NCBI GenBank assembly: GCA_031367715.1
Contig: JANLQJ010000034.1
Location: 1 to 64,000, forward strand
From: JANYHF01 sp031367715
GTDB taxonomy: Bacteria > Pseudomonadota > Alphaproteobacteria > Rhizobiales > Hyphomicrobiaceae
Length of the DNA stretch: 64,000 nucleotides
Direction: 5' to 3'
The notes beneath the pieces were generated by a model, which was not told the origin of the DNA, made no database searches, and worked only from the letters and a program-made list of their open reading frames with translations. How positions within the stretch are numbered: the stretch's first letter is position 1; every line of letters begins with the position of its first letter. A program made the position numbers and the translations under genes. Shown here one piece after another: positions 34,126-43,919 of the stretch.

Positions 34126-36048
34126 TTAGTTCAATTTCAGTTCCGGAACTTCAATGTCGGGAACCTGGATGTTCAATTCGATTGGCGTCTCGGGCACCAC
34201 GGCCTTCTTGTCCGGCAGGACCAGCCCCGGAAAGGCGATGATCAGCCCAACCATGATCAGCTGGATGATGACATAGGGCACCGCCCCCCAATAGATCTGC
34301 CCGCTGGTCACCGGCTCGGTCAGCTTGCCCGTGACATCGTCGCGATACGCATGGGTCGGCGCAACCGAGCGCAGGTAGAACAACGCAAAGCCGAAGGGCG
34401 GGTGCATGAACGAGGTCTGCATGTTGACGCCAAGCAGCACGCCAAGCCAGACGAGGTCAATACCCAACGCCTGCGCCGGCAGCACCAGCAGCGGCACCAC
34501 GATGAACGCCAACTCGAAGAAGTCGAGAAAGAACGCCAGGAAGAAGATCAGCGCGTTGATGACGATGAGGAAGCCGATCTGGCCGCCGGGCAGGCCGGTG
34601 AGCAAGTGCTCGACCCAGATATGGCCGTTGACGCCGTAGAAGGTGAGCGAGAACACGCGTGCGCCGATCAGGATGAACAGCACGAAGGAGGCCAGCCGCG
34701 CCGTTGATTCGGCTGCCTGCCGCACCAGATTGAAATTGAGCTTGCGGTTGATCAGCGCCAGGAATAGCGCCCCGACCGCGCCCATCGCCCCGCCATCGGT
34801 CGGCGTGGCAATGCCGCGAAAGATGGTGCCAAGCACCAGGAAAATCAGAATCAGCGGCGGCAACAGATCGGAGACGACGCGCATCATGGCAGTGGCGATG
34901 GCCGGGCGCGGTGATCGCCAAAGCGTGCTACCGGCGCAGGCTGTGGCGAGCGCCGCGGCGGCGTGAACGAGTGGCGCAATCAGCAGCGCATAGAGGATCG
35001 CGATCAAACCGCCGAAGGCCGAATGTCCGGCAAAGTCGAGCCCGGCGATGGCCGAGGCCGCGACCGCCAGCGACTGGAAAACCAACCAGGCGCTAGCAGC
35101 CATGAGGAGAACACCGAGAGCCTGGGCGAGCGGTCTTGGCCCGTAGCGGCAGACCAGGAAAAAGCCGTAATAGATCGCCACCAGCGCGCCGAACTTGAGC
35201 GCTGTGCTCCAAAGCAGGCTGTCTCCCGCCAGTCCAAAGACCGGCGACAGGAACGGCACCACAACGTCATAGATGGCAAACCCGATCGCGGGCACGAACA
35301 GGATCACCATGGCCCAGACCATCAGCAGGATCGGCATGGCGACCGCGCGCATGACGCTTGGGTAATCGGCGCCCGCGCCGAAACTGCGCGCTGCGGGCGG
35401 CAGTGCCGGCGCGGACGCGGGGCGCACAATCGTCATGCCAAACACGAAGAGCGCGTAGAACGCGGCCAGCAGCACGCCCGGCACCACTGCGCCGAGATAC
35501 ATGTCGCCGACCGGCTTGCCGAGTTGCTCGGCCATGATGATCAGGACAAGGCTGGGCGGGATGATCTGCGCCAGCGTGCCCGAGGCGGCGATGGTGCCCG
35601 AGGCCAGGCGCCGGTCGTAGCCGTAGCGCAGCATGATCGGCAGCGAGATCAGCCCCATGGCGATCACCGAGGCGGCGACCACGCCGGTGGTGGCGGCCAG
35701 CAACGCCCCGACAAACACCACGGCATAGGCGAGGCCGCCGCGTACCGAGCCGAACAGTCGCCCGACCGTGTCGAGCAGCTTTTCCGCCATGCCGCTGCGT
35801 TCCAGGATCAAACCCATGAAAGTGAAGAACGGCACCGCCAGCAGCGTTTCGTTGGCCATGGTGCCGAACACGCGTTGCGGCAACGCCTGCAGGAAATTCG
35901 GCTCGAACAGGCCGAGCGCAATGCCGATGACGGCGTAGAACAGGCCCAGCGCCGCCAGCGAAAAACTGACCGGGTAACCGAGCAACAGGAACAGCACGAG
36001 GCTAACGAACATGATCGGCGCCATGTTCGTGATCAGGAATGCGATCAT
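34126..36048 (-). CDS. TRAP transporter large permease (DctM family)
   Basis: The 640-residue integral membrane protein is the Na+-driven translocation subunit of the TRAP system. It has many hydrophobic helices and DctM blocks such as GLILERSGMAEKLL, SVIAMGLISLPIMLRYGYDRRLASGTIAASGTLAQIIPPSLVLIIMAEQ, TDGGAMGAVGALFLAL and PPFGFALFYLRSVAP. It is about 200 residues longer than typical DctM because of extra helices in the middle (about 230-390). It overlaps dctQ by four bases and is followed by dctP. Confidence 0.92.
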   Translation of the reverse strand: MIAFLITNMAPIMFVSLVLFLLLGYPVSFSLAALGLFYAVIGIALGLFEPNFLQALPQRVFGTMANETLLAVPFFTFMGLILERSGMAEKLLDTVGRLFGSVRGGLAYAVVFVGALLAATTGVVAASVIAMGLISLPIMLRYGYDRRLASGTIAASGTLAQIIPPSLVLIIMAEQLGKPVGDMYLGAVVPGVLLAAFYALFVFGMTIVRPASAPALPPAARSFGAGADYPSVMRAVAMPILLMVWAMVILFVPAIGFAIYDVVVPFLSPVFGLAGDSLLWSTALKFGALVAIYYGFFLVCRYGPRPLAQALGVLLMAASAWLVFQSLAVAASAIAGLDFAGHSAFGGLIAILYALLIAPLVHAAAALATACAGSTLWRSPRPAIATAMMRVVSDLLPPLILIFLVLGTIFRGIATPTDGGAMGAVGALFLALINRKLNFNLVRQAAESTARLASFVLFILIGARVFSLTFYGVNGHIWVEHLLTGLPGGQIGFLIVINALIFFLAFFLDFFELAFIVVPLLVLPAQALGIDLVWLGVLLGVNMQTSFMHPPFGFALFYLRSVAPTHAYRDDVTGKLTEPVTSGQIYWGAVPYVIIQLIMVGLIIAFPGLVLPDKKAVVPETPIELNIQVPDIEVPELKLN

Positions 36049-36737
36049 GCCCTGGCCCCGGACATCGGATCTTTGGCCGCGTCCGGCGTGGACTCGGGCC
36101 CGTGCCCGCCGGCACCCGATGGCTCAGGCAACAGGCCGCGCATGACGGCGATATGCTTGATGATTTCGGAGACACCCTGCACCGCCAGCATGATGAAGCC
36201 GGCAACGATGAAGGCGTAGGCCGGCCACAGCACCAACCCGCCAGAACTGTTGGAATATTCCCAGCGCGTCGGTCCACCAGCCAGCATCGCGGCGGTATCG
36301 CCAACGATGCGCTCGACCACCAGGATGAACTGGCCAAAGAAGTGGGGCACGCTGTTCCATTCAGCGCCGTTGACGACCGAGCGGCCGAGCACCGCCCAAC
36401 TCAGGACAATCATCAATAGGGTAAATGGCATCAGGAACAGCAAGTGGCCGCCGAGTTCCAGCCAGTGGCGCGTCTGCCGCGGCATGCGTGCAAACAACAG
36501 ATCGATGCGGATATGTTCGCGCCGCTGCAAGGTCCAGGCCGAACACAGCATGAAAGTGGCGCCGAACAGGTACCACTGCACTTCCAGCCAGGCGTTCGAG
36601 CTCGAATCGAACAGCTTACGGATGATGGCATTGGCGGCGCTTATGACAATCGAGGCGACAATCAGCCACGAGGCCCAGCGCCCGATCGTTGAATTGACGC
36701 GATCAATGGTGCGCGCAATCGCGAGCAAGCGCTGCAT
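36045..36737 (-). CDS. TRAP transporter small permease (DctQ family)
   Basis: The 230-residue protein has four transmembrane helices and the DctQ pattern: SNAWLEVQWYLFGATFMLCSAWTLQRREHIRIDLLF in the second helix region. It forms the membrane complex with DctM. The C-terminal tail is longer than usual and rich in Pro and Gly. The stop overlaps the dctM start (ATGA), so the two are translationally coupled. It is first in the operon and lies 59 bases after hemB on the same strand. Confidence 0.9.
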   Translation of the reverse strand: MQRLLAIARTIDRVNSTIGRWASWLIVASIVISAANAIIRKLFDSSSNAWLEVQWYLFGATFMLCSAWTLQRREHIRIDLLFARMPRQTRHWLELGGHLLFLMPFTLLMIVLSWAVLGRSVVNGAEWNSVPHFFGQFILVVERIVGDTAAMLAGGPTRWEYSNSSGGLVLWPAYAFIVAGFIMLAVQGVSEIIKHIAVMRGLLPEPSGAGGHGPESTPDAAKDPMSGARA

Positions 36738-36796
36738 GGACTGTGTTCCCTCGTTTTGCAGCGTCGCCCGGACCGGGTCTGACCAGTTGCTGCGGA

Positions 36797-37822
36797 CTAC
36801 GCCTTCAGTAGCCGCGCCACGTCACGCGCGAAATAGGTCAGCACGCCCGCCGCGCCGGCGCGCTTGAAGGCCAGTAGGCTCTCCAGCATCACCTTGTCGC
36901 GGTCCAGCCAACCGTTCGCCGCCGCCGCGCTCAGCATGGCGTATTCGCCCGACACCTGATAGGCGAAGGTTGGCACCCGGAAGGTTTCATGCACGCGCCG
37001 CACAATGTCGAGATAGGGCATGCCCGGCTTCACCATAACCATGTCGGCGCCCTCGGCCAGATCCAGGCCGACCTCCCGGATGGCCTCGTCGCCATTGCCG
37101 GGGTCCATCTGATAGCTGCGCTTGTCGCCCTTCAGTGCCGCCTTGGAGCCGAGGGCATCGCGGAAGGGGCCGTAGAAGGCCGAGGCGTATTTCGCCGCAT
37201 AGGCCATGATCTGCGCGTTATGGTCGCCCTTGGCCTCCAGCGCCGACCGGATGGCGCCGATCCGGCCGTCCATCATGTCGGAGGGGGCAAGGATATCGCA
37301 GCCGGCCTCGCGCTGGACCAAGGCTTGGCGCACCAGCACCGCGACGCTGGCATCGTTGACGATGGCGTGCCCGTCCATCAGGCCGTCATGACCGTGCGAT
37401 GTATAGGGATCGAGCGCCACGTCGCAGAGCACGCCAAGCTCGGGAACAGCTTTCTTGATCGCTCGCACGGCCCGGCAGACGAGGTTGTCCGGGTTCAGCG
37501 CCTCGCGGCCGTCTTCGCTCTTGAGCGCGCTGTCGGTGGCGGGAAACAGCGCCAACACCGGAATGCCCAAGGACCGCGCCTCCTGGGCTGCCAGCACGGC
37601 TTGATCGACGCTGAGACGCTCGACGCCTGGCATCGAGGGCACCGGCACGCGCATATCCTTGCCATCGACGAGGAACAGCGGCCAGATCAGATCATCGACC
37701 GTCAGATTGTTCTCTCGCACCAGCCGGCGTGACCACTGGCTTGAGCGGTTGCGGCGCGGACGTGTGGCGGGGAAGCCGGCGGCGATTGCGGTCGGGCGGG
37801 GCGAGCGAGCGGGCGTATCCAT
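36797..37822 (-). CDS. hemB: delta-aminolevulinic acid dehydratase (porphobilinogen synthase)
   Basis: The 341-residue cytosolic enzyme joins two aminolevulinic acid molecules to porphobilinogen in haem synthesis. The Schiff-base lysine segment MVMVKPGMPYLDI and the second active-site lysine in YAAKYASAFYGPF are present. The metal-site segment reads DVALDPYTSHGHDG, with Ala and Asp where zinc enzymes have cysteines, so this is the magnesium-type enzyme usual in Hyphomicrobiales. Length is normal. It is transcribed in the same direction as the TRAP genes but is probably independent. Confidence 0.95.
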   Translation of the reverse strand: MDTPARSPRPTAIAAGFPATRPRRNRSSQWSRRLVRENNLTVDDLIWPLFLVDGKDMRVPVPSMPGVERLSVDQAVLAAQEARSLGIPVLALFPATDSALKSEDGREALNPDNLVCRAVRAIKKAVPELGVLCDVALDPYTSHGHDGLMDGHAIVNDASVAVLVRQALVQREAGCDILAPSDMMDGRIGAIRSALEAKGDHNAQIMAYAAKYASAFYGPFRDALGSKAALKGDKRSYQMDPGNGDEAIREVGLDLAEGADMVMVKPGMPYLDIVRRVHETFRVPTFAYQVSGEYAMLSAAAANGWLDRDKVMLESLLAFKRAGAAGVLTYFARDVARLLKA

Positions 37823-37909
37823 CCCGGGGTCCTTTCGGAGCGTGCGGCAAGCGTCAAGCCTACAGCGCTAGCACCGCACGGCCGCCCCGTGAACCCCCGG
37901 CGGCTGCAA

Positions 37910-38932
37910 CTACTCGCAGAACGCCGCGCCCGAACGAGGCGCGAGGTCGACGTGGAAATGTTCACGGTGCGCGTCGTTGGCCTCAGGCCCGAGCACGGTG
38001 CCGAACATAGTGCAGGCGCTAGCGTGGATGGCGTGGATGAAGTTCGCAGCCGGCGTGGCCGGTTTTGGCACCACCAGCCCCAGCGCCGCCGCTTCATCGT
38101 GCATGGCCTGACGGATAGCGCTCGATCCCAGATGTTGCTTGGCGGCTGTCTCGGCCGACAATGCTGCTGCCGGCGGGGTGGCGATCACGGTACCGTCGGC
38201 GCGAGCGACCTTGGCGGCAAAGCCGGCGGCGGCAGCGGGCTTGGCGCTCTTGGCCGTTGCGATCAGATCGCGCAGCACCGGTCCCCAGTTGTCCTTGACG
38301 TTAACCGTACTGCCATTGGCGAGCGTGAACGAGCCGATATCCAACGCATTGGCCATGCCATGTTCGCTGAGTTTCTGACCGGGATCGCCATAGCGATTGC
38401 GGCAGTCGTAGGCGGCCGCGTTCTGGATCGCGACCACCTCGGATTTCAACCCAGCGCGGGCCAGCGGCTGCACGTTTGACTGCATCCATTGGCTGAGTCT
38501 GGCCGCCAACGGACAATTCATGACCGCTGGCGGCTGCACCAGGATCGCCGGGTTACGGCCAAGCGAGCGCAGTTCCACCGGCTGCGCTGCACCGCACGCT
38601 CCGTGGCGGATAGGCGCCACGAAGGAGAAATCCAGGACCAGCCCCTTCAGCAGTGTGTCGCATTGCGCCTTGGCAGCGGCGATGTCGGCGGCGGCCCAGC
38701 CGTTGGTGGGCGGCGCGGCAGGCTTGGCTACGCTGTTGAGGTCAGGCAGCGCGGGCGATGTGCCGCGCAGCTTGACCGCGGGCCGAGATTTCTGGGTGGC
38801 CACGGTCGCTTTGCCGGCCGCCAGCGATGGTGCTATCGACAGCGCCGGGCCGATGGCCCCCAGCAGCACGGTTGCGGCCCAGATGTGCAGCGTGCTTTGC
38901 CATCTGGTCGTTGCCATCACCCGCATCCCCAT
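37910..38932 (-). CDS. extensin-like secreted protein
   Basis: The 340-residue precursor has a signal peptide (cleavage near SLAA, about residue 38), an Ala/Pro-rich linker, and the extensin-like C-terminal domain (about 115-335). Typical blocks are CGAAQPVELRSLG, CPLAARLSQWMQSNVQPLARAG, YDCRNRYGDPGQKLSEHGMANALDIGSF and HFHVDLAPR. Conserved histidines and cysteines recall peptidoglycan-active metallo-domains such as MepA/D-alanyl-D-alanine peptidases; activity is untested. Several in-frame starts close together (38932, 38926, 38917) are possible. It is divergent from the HIBCH-like gene. Confidence 0.83.
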   Translation of the reverse strand: MGMRVMATTRWQSTLHIWAATVLLGAIGPALSIAPSLAAGKATVATQKSRPAVKLRGTSPALPDLNSVAKPAAPPTNGWAAADIAAAKAQCDTLLKGLVLDFSFVAPIRHGACGAAQPVELRSLGRNPAILVQPPAVMNCPLAARLSQWMQSNVQPLARAGLKSEVVAIQNAAAYDCRNRYGDPGQKLSEHGMANALDIGSFTLANGSTVNVKDNWGPVLRDLIATAKSAKPAAAAGFAAKVARADGTVIATPPAAALSAETAAKQHLGSSAIRQAMHDEAAALGLVVPKPATPAANFIHAIHASACTMFGTVLGPEANDAHREHFHVDLAPRSGAAFCE

Positions 38933-39053
38933 TGCGCCATCCCACTACGCCGACACGAATCCTGGCGGTCGCTCTGCGACTCTTCAGCCGGTGGGATGGC
39001 AAATTTGCGAACACATGGCAATTTCGTTGAAAGCTCAAGAGGCAGGATAGCGC

Positions 39054-40064
39054 GTGGACGAGACCAGCAGCACGAAAGCTCTCGCCCCAGTGCTGGAACG
39101 CACCCTTGGGCGCGCCGGCATCCTGACGCTGAACCGGCCCGAAGCGGGCAACCGGCTGACCCCAGCCATGCGCGCGAGCTTGGCTACCACCCTGCAGCGC
39201 CACGAGCGCGATCGGGAGATCTACTGCACTGTGCTGGAGGCCGCGCAGGCTGCCGAGGGCGGTAGCGCGGCATTCTGCCTAGGGGATGACGGTGAGGGGT
39301 ACGCAGGTATCGCCGACGCGGCGGCGGGGGCCTGGCGGATCGACCGCCATGGCAAGCCCTTTGTCGCCATGCTGAGGGGACCGGTGGCGGGTGCTGGCCT
39401 GGGCCTGGTGCTGCACGGTACGCATCAAGTGGCCGGTGAGGCAGTTACGCTTGCCGTCCCCGAGGTCACGGCCGGAACTGTGCCGGGTGCCGGATTGAGC
39501 CTGCTGCTGCCCGATATGCCCGGCCAACTCGGCCTGTTCCTGGCCCTGACTGGCCGCCCGATCGATCATGGCCTCGCTTTTGACGCGGGATTGCTCACCC
39601 ACTGCGTCGCCAGCCGGCAATTCCCAACCATCTTGGCGCAACTGGCCGACGCGGTGCCGCTCGATCCGGTGCTGGACGCCCTGCACGAAGCGCCTGGCCG
39701 ATCCAGCCTGGCACCCCATCTTGACGCAATCGAGCGGTGTTTTGGCGCCGAAACGCCAGCTGCCATCATGGCGCGACTTGAGTCGACGCACGGTGCCTCG
39801 GCAACCTGGGCCGCCGAGCTGGCGCAGGAAATGCGTTGTTTGCCGCCGTTGGCGCTGGCAGTTACGCATTGGCTCCTGACCACACATCGGCCCCGTGATC
39901 TGCGCGCCGCGCTGGGATTGGAGTACCGCGTCGCCATGAACCTGCTGCAGACAGCCGATGATCCGGCCCCGGCAACCGACGACCGCGTCGAAGCCATGTT
40001 CGCCCCGCTTGCCTCCGGTGAACTGGTCCTGCCGTCCGAACCACTCGCGCCATCGATCAACTGA
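39054..40064 (+). CDS. divergent HIBCH-like enoyl-CoA hydratase/isomerase family protein
   Basis: The 336-residue protein has the crotonase fold of 3-hydroxyisobutyryl-CoA hydrolases: ILTLNRPEAGNRLTPAMR, the oxyanion loop GPVAGAGLGLVLHGTHQVAGEAVTLAVPE, and LPGQLGLFLALTGRPID-like sequence. The catalytic glutamate is kept (Glu137), but the aspartate eight residues later is Gly145 (VPGAG instead of FPDVG). The usual GGD segment reads CLGDDGEG. It may have changed activity or be structural. The start is GTG at 39054. It stands between extensin-like and ldtR genes with no valine-degradation neighbours. Confidence 0.72.
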   Translation: MDETSSTKALAPVLERTLGRAGILTLNRPEAGNRLTPAMRASLATTLQRHERDREIYCTVLEAAQAAEGGSAAFCLGDDGEGYAGIADAAAGAWRIDRHGKPFVAMLRGPVAGAGLGLVLHGTHQVAGEAVTLAVPEVTAGTVPGAGLSLLLPDMPGQLGLFLALTGRPIDHGLAFDAGLLTHCVASRQFPTILAQLADAVPLDPVLDALHEAPGRSSLAPHLDAIERCFGAETPAAIMARLESTHGASATWAAELAQEMRCLPPLALAVTHWLLTTHRPRDLRAALGLEYRVAMNLLQTADDPAPATDDRVEAMFAPLASGELVLPSEPLAPSIN

Positions 40065-40195
40065 GCGATCAATGCTCACGACACACCACTTCATCACCCG
40101 TTTACCCTACAACTTAAGCCGTCCTTAGCCGACTTCGCTTACCTTGATGCTCAAGAAACAGAAACTTCCGGGCGTCAAACAGTTCAGGGTAGTAC

Positions 40196-40705
40196 ATGTC
40201 GGCGTTAGCAAAAGAGTATGCGCACTCGGGTACCGAGGCAGAAGGCGGCTTGAAGATTGAATACCTGCAGGCTTTGCGCCTAGTGGAGCGTCTTCACCGC
40301 CTTCTGCTCGACGTCATCAAGGATGAGTTCGACCGGCTCGGCCAGTCCGAGCTGAACAGCGTGCAGGCGCTGCTGCTATACAACATCGGCACCTCGGAAT
40401 TGACGGCTGGTGAACTCAGGACGCGCGGCTACTATCTGGGCTCGAATGTCAGCTACAACCTGAAGAAGCTGGTCGACATGGGCTACATCCACCACAAGCG
40501 ATCCGACACCGATCGCCGCTCGGTGCGGGTCAGCCTGACCGAACGCGGCCAGGACGCCTGCGACGTGGTGACGGAGCTGTACCAGCGCCAGTTGAAGTCG
40601 CTGGAGACGGTCGGCGAAGTGAATGAGCGCGACATGCGCATGCTCAACCTCTCTCTCATGCGGCTCGAGCGCTTCTGGTCGGACCAGATCAGGTACCGGC
40701 TGTAG
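40196..40705 (+). CDS. ldtR: LdtR-type MarR family regulator
   Basis: The 169-residue protein is a winged-helix MarR regulator: LLLDVIKDEFDRLGQSELNSVQALLLYNIG, recognition region GYYLGSNVSYNLKKLVDMGYIHHKRSDTDRRSVRVSLTERG. This closely resembles LdtR, described in Liberibacter and Sinorhizobium, which controls an L,D-transpeptidase gene and osmotic tolerance. The next gene downstream encodes an L,D-transpeptidase, which supports the call. I could not identify its operator by eye. Confidence 0.83.
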   Translation: MSALAKEYAHSGTEAEGGLKIEYLQALRLVERLHRLLLDVIKDEFDRLGQSELNSVQALLLYNIGTSELTAGELRTRGYYLGSNVSYNLKKLVDMGYIHHKRSDTDRRSVRVSLTERGQDACDVVTELYQRQLKSLETVGEVNERDMRMLNLSLMRLERFWSDQIRYRL

Positions 40706-40990
40706 TCCAGCGCAGAACAATCTCAGCAACGCATCGGGCTCGGAGCAATCCGGGCCCGAGGGCTTTTGAGTGCCTGTGGCGGCTTGGCACGCGTTTGCGG
40801 CGAACCTGCACCCCGCGCAACGCCCAAGCTTGCACACACACTTGCCCCGTGCTTGTGTCCCGCGCACCCTCACGCAAAGTCGTGACGGGCAAACTGGGAA
40901 AAGCGCTTTGGCGCGGTCCCAACGGCTTGCTAAGCTTTGCCGATTCGCCGAATGGGTTTCGCTGAGATGGCAAGAGATGGGGCGAAAAGT

Positions 40991-42784
40991 ATGAGCAGGG
41001 CAGCTATGCACAACGCGGGATGTTGCCGTGGTTCTGGCGTATTGAGCAGCCTGGCTGGTTTCGGCATCGCGATGGCGTTGGCTGGCGCGGCTTATGCCGG
41101 TGCGGCAGGCTCATCGGGAGCGGCCGCGACGGCGGGTTGCGCGAGCCGTGCAGCGACCTCGGCGGCGCTGAAAGCCTGTGCCAATGCAGCTGCACCAGCG
41201 CCGGTTGCGCCAGCGGTGCTACCGGCAGCGGCTCCATCGGGCTCACCCGCGGCAGCCAGTGTCAGCGCTGGCGGAAGTTCTGACGAGGCGAGCGGACGCC
41301 CGCCACGGCTGGGCCGGGACATGACGGCGTCGACCACCGCTGGGCTCAAGAAAAAGAAGCAGGCTCGCCGCAAGACCAAGGACCCGATCGTTGCCAACGC
41401 GCCCGATGCAAGCCCGCCCGCGGAACCCAATTTTCTCGACGTGCTGTTCGGCAATGGCCAGAGCCAGCCTGCGGCCGATGGCGCGGTGGCAAACGATCCC
41501 GTGACGACCGCCGCCACCGATGCGCAACTCTCGAGCAAATTGAAGGGCAAGGGCAAAGGCGCCAAAGCGACTAAGATCGGCAATGACCCGGGCGGTTCTG
41601 CGGCCATTCCCGATGTCGGGTTCTTCAGCGGCGAGGATGCGCCGTTCGCCACCGGTGAGCTTGGCACGCCGCTGCTATCGCCGGGCAACATCGAACCCTT
41701 GAAATCGGCCATCAAGCGCTACGCCGAGCTTGTCGCCAATGGCGGTTGGCCCACCGTCTCGCCGCTACAAATGCAGGTGGGCACCAACAATGCGGCGGTT
41801 GCGGCGCTGCGCCAGCGGCTGAAGCTCGAAGGCGACCTGAAGAGCGAACCGTCAGGCTTCAGTGGCCCCGACTATTTCGATCAGGACGTCGCCGATGCCT
41901 TGAAACAGTGGCAGGGCCGTTATGGACTGATCGAGACCGGCGATTTGATGGACGCCGACCGGCTGAAGAATGGCACGCGCACCGTGATCGCGCTGAATGT
42001 TCCCGCCGAGGCGCGGCTCGCCCAGCTGAAGGCAAACCTGACGCGACTGCAGTCCCAGACTGTCGCCAAGGGCCGCTATGTGCTGGTCAACATACCCGGA
42101 GAGCAGGTCGAGGCCATCGATGGCAACCGGGTGATGTTGCGGCTGAACGGCGTGGTTGGCCGGCCCGAGCGGCCGAGCCCGCTGCTGACGTCAAACATCG
42201 GTGAAGTGAAGTTCAATCCGCTCTGGACCATGCCGCCGACCGTGGTGAAGGAAGATCTGATCCCCAAAGGCCAGTCGCTGCAGGCCAAGGGGGTGGATGT
42301 GCTGGCTAAATTCGGCATCGATGCCTTTGATGGCAACGGCCGCAAAGTGGATACTTCCGCGATCAATTGGAGCAAGGTCGGGCTCGACACCTACCGGTTC
42401 TCGCAGCAGCCGGGCAAGGACAACCCGCTGGGCTTTGCCAAGCTCGATTTCGCCAGTCCGGAATCGGTCTACATGCACGACACGCCCTCGGCCAAGCTGT
42501 TCGACAAGAACTATCGGGCGGCAAGTTCGGGCTGCATCCGGGTCGAACACATGGATAAACTGGTCACTTGGCTGCTGAGGGAAACCGATGGCTGGTCGTC
42601 AGCGCATGTGCAGTCCATGAAGGAAACAGGTGAGAGCAAGATCGTGCGGTTGAAGCGCTCGGTGCCGCTGCATTGGGTTTACATCACGGCCTGGGCGACC
42701 GAAGATGGCACGGTGCATTTCCGCCGTGACCTTTATGGCAAGGATGAATCTTTCGGGGTCAGCAAAACCGCCTCGTCCTACTGA
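40991..42784 (+). CDS. large L,D-transpeptidase with peptidoglycan-binding domain
   Basis: The 597-residue precursor has a signal sequence (LSSLAGFGIAMALAGAAYAGA), a long Ala/Gly/Lys-rich low-complexity region (about 35-215), a peptidoglycan-binding domain (about 275-330, YFDQDVADALKQWQGRYGL), and a YkuD catalytic domain (about 355-560) with HDTPSAKLFDKNYRAASSGCIRV carrying the catalytic His and Cys. This is the YcbB/LdtD-like architecture that makes 3-3 cross-links. The start is uncertain among 40937, 40967 and 40991; 40991 leaves the best signal peptide. ldtR lies upstream and is its likely regulator. Confidence 0.87.
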   Translation: MSRAAMHNAGCCRGSGVLSSLAGFGIAMALAGAAYAGAAGSSGAAATAGCASRAATSAALKACANAAAPAPVAPAVLPAAAPSGSPAAASVSAGGSSDEASGRPPRLGRDMTASTTAGLKKKKQARRKTKDPIVANAPDASPPAEPNFLDVLFGNGQSQPAADGAVANDPVTTAATDAQLSSKLKGKGKGAKATKIGNDPGGSAAIPDVGFFSGEDAPFATGELGTPLLSPGNIEPLKSAIKRYAELVANGGWPTVSPLQMQVGTNNAAVAALRQRLKLEGDLKSEPSGFSGPDYFDQDVADALKQWQGRYGLIETGDLMDADRLKNGTRTVIALNVPAEARLAQLKANLTRLQSQTVAKGRYVLVNIPGEQVEAIDGNRVMLRLNGVVGRPERPSPLLTSNIGEVKFNPLWTMPPTVVKEDLIPKGQSLQAKGVDVLAKFGIDAFDGNGRKVDTSAINWSKVGLDTYRFSQQPGKDNPLGFAKLDFASPESVYMHDTPSAKLFDKNYRAASSGCIRVEHMDKLVTWLLRETDGWSSAHVQSMKETGESKIVRLKRSVPLHWVYITAWATEDGTVHFRRDLYGKDESFGVSKTASSY

Positions 42785-42805
42785 TTTCTCCGACAGGTGT
42801 CCCGC

Positions 42806-43915
42806 ATGGCGCAGTATCCCTTCACGCCAACCGTCGCGCGCCTGCCGGACAGCGTGCCGTTTGTCGGTCCCGAGGCGCTGGAGCGCCAGCGCGGGCTGCC
42901 AATCAAGGCGCGGATCGGGGCCAATGAGAGCGTGTTCGGCCCCTCGCCCAAGGCCATCGCCGCCATGCGTGTGGCGGCGGCCGAGAGCTGGAAATATGGT
43001 GATCCCGAAAATCACGACCTGAAGCAGGCGCTGGCGGCACATCACGGCGTTGGCCCGCAGAACATCGTGGTTGGCGAGGGCATAGATGGGCTGTTCGGCT
43101 ATCTGGTCCGGCTGTTTGTGCAGCCAGGGACCACCGTTGCGACGTCGCTGGGCGCCTATCCCACCTTCAATTTTCACGTCACCGGTTATGGCGGACGGCT
43201 GGTGACGGTGCCGTACCGCGCGGACCACGAAGATCCCGAGGCGCTGCTGGTACTGGCGCGGGCAGCGAAGGCGCGGCTGATCTTTCTCGCCAATCCCGAC
43301 AATCCGATGGGCACTTGGTGGGATGCCGGCACCATCAGGCGCCTGATCGATGGTGTCCCGGAAGGCGCGCTGCTGTGCCTTGATGAGGCCTACATCGAAT
43401 TTGCGCCCGATGGTACCGCGCCCGCCATCGATGTCGACGACCGCCGGGTGCTGCGCTTCCGGACTTTCTCGAAAGCCCATGGCATGGCGGGCGCCCGGGT
43501 CGGCTATGCCATCGGCGAGGCCGCACTTTGCAAGAGCTTCGATCGCATCCGCAACCATTTTGGCATCAGCCGACTGGCGCAGGCCGGCGCGTTGGCCTCG
43601 CTCGGCGATGCCGGGCATCTGTCGTTTGTTACCGCCCAAGTGTGCGAAGCTCGCGACCGCATCGGCGGCATCGCCCGTGCCAATGGCCTGACGCCGCTCG
43701 CCTCGGCCACCAACTTCGTTACTATCGATTGCGCCGCCGACGGTGCCTTCGCCAAGCGCGTGTTGGACGCGCTCCTGGCGCGCGGCATTTTCGTGCGCAT
43801 GCCGGGGGTCGCCCCGCTCAACCGCTGCATCCGTGTCAGCGCCGGGACCGCTGCGGATCTCGACCTATTAGAGGCTGAGCTTCCCGCAGCTCTCGCCAAC
43901 GCCCGCGAAGGTTGA
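42806..43915 (+). CDS. histidinol-phosphate aminotransferase-like PLP enzyme
   Basis: The 369-residue class II aminotransferase shows IGANESVFGPSPKAIAAM, NPDNPMGTWW, LCLDEAYIEFA, and the PLP lysine in FRTFSKAHGMAGARVGYA, ending with the arginine in CIRVSAGT. All are typical of HisC-type enzymes transferring an amino group with pyridoxal phosphate. It may not be the histidine-pathway enzyme: no his gene is near, and the next genes are a glycosyltransferase and a phosphonate-ester-hydrolase-like enzyme. ATG 42806 is chosen over GTG 42797. The glycosyltransferase gene starts 4 bases after its stop. Confidence 0.83.
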   Translation: MAQYPFTPTVARLPDSVPFVGPEALERQRGLPIKARIGANESVFGPSPKAIAAMRVAAAESWKYGDPENHDLKQALAAHHGVGPQNIVVGEGIDGLFGYLVRLFVQPGTTVATSLGAYPTFNFHVTGYGGRLVTVPYRADHEDPEALLVLARAAKARLIFLANPDNPMGTWWDAGTIRRLIDGVPEGALLCLDEAYIEFAPDGTAPAIDVDDRRVLRFRTFSKAHGMAGARVGYAIGEAALCKSFDRIRNHFGISRLAQAGALASLGDAGHLSFVTAQVCEARDRIGGIARANGLTPLASATNFVTIDCAADGAFAKRVLDALLARGIFVRMPGVAPLNRCIRVSAGTAADLDLLEAELPAALANAREG

Positions 43916-43919
43916 CCCA

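Noticed and set aside
34963..36219. 418-residue plus-strand open frame opposite the TRAP permease gene
   Set aside because: It is an antisense shadow in high-GC DNA: Arg/His/Gln-rich, no domain, no ribosome site, and the opposite strand has a clear DctM protein.
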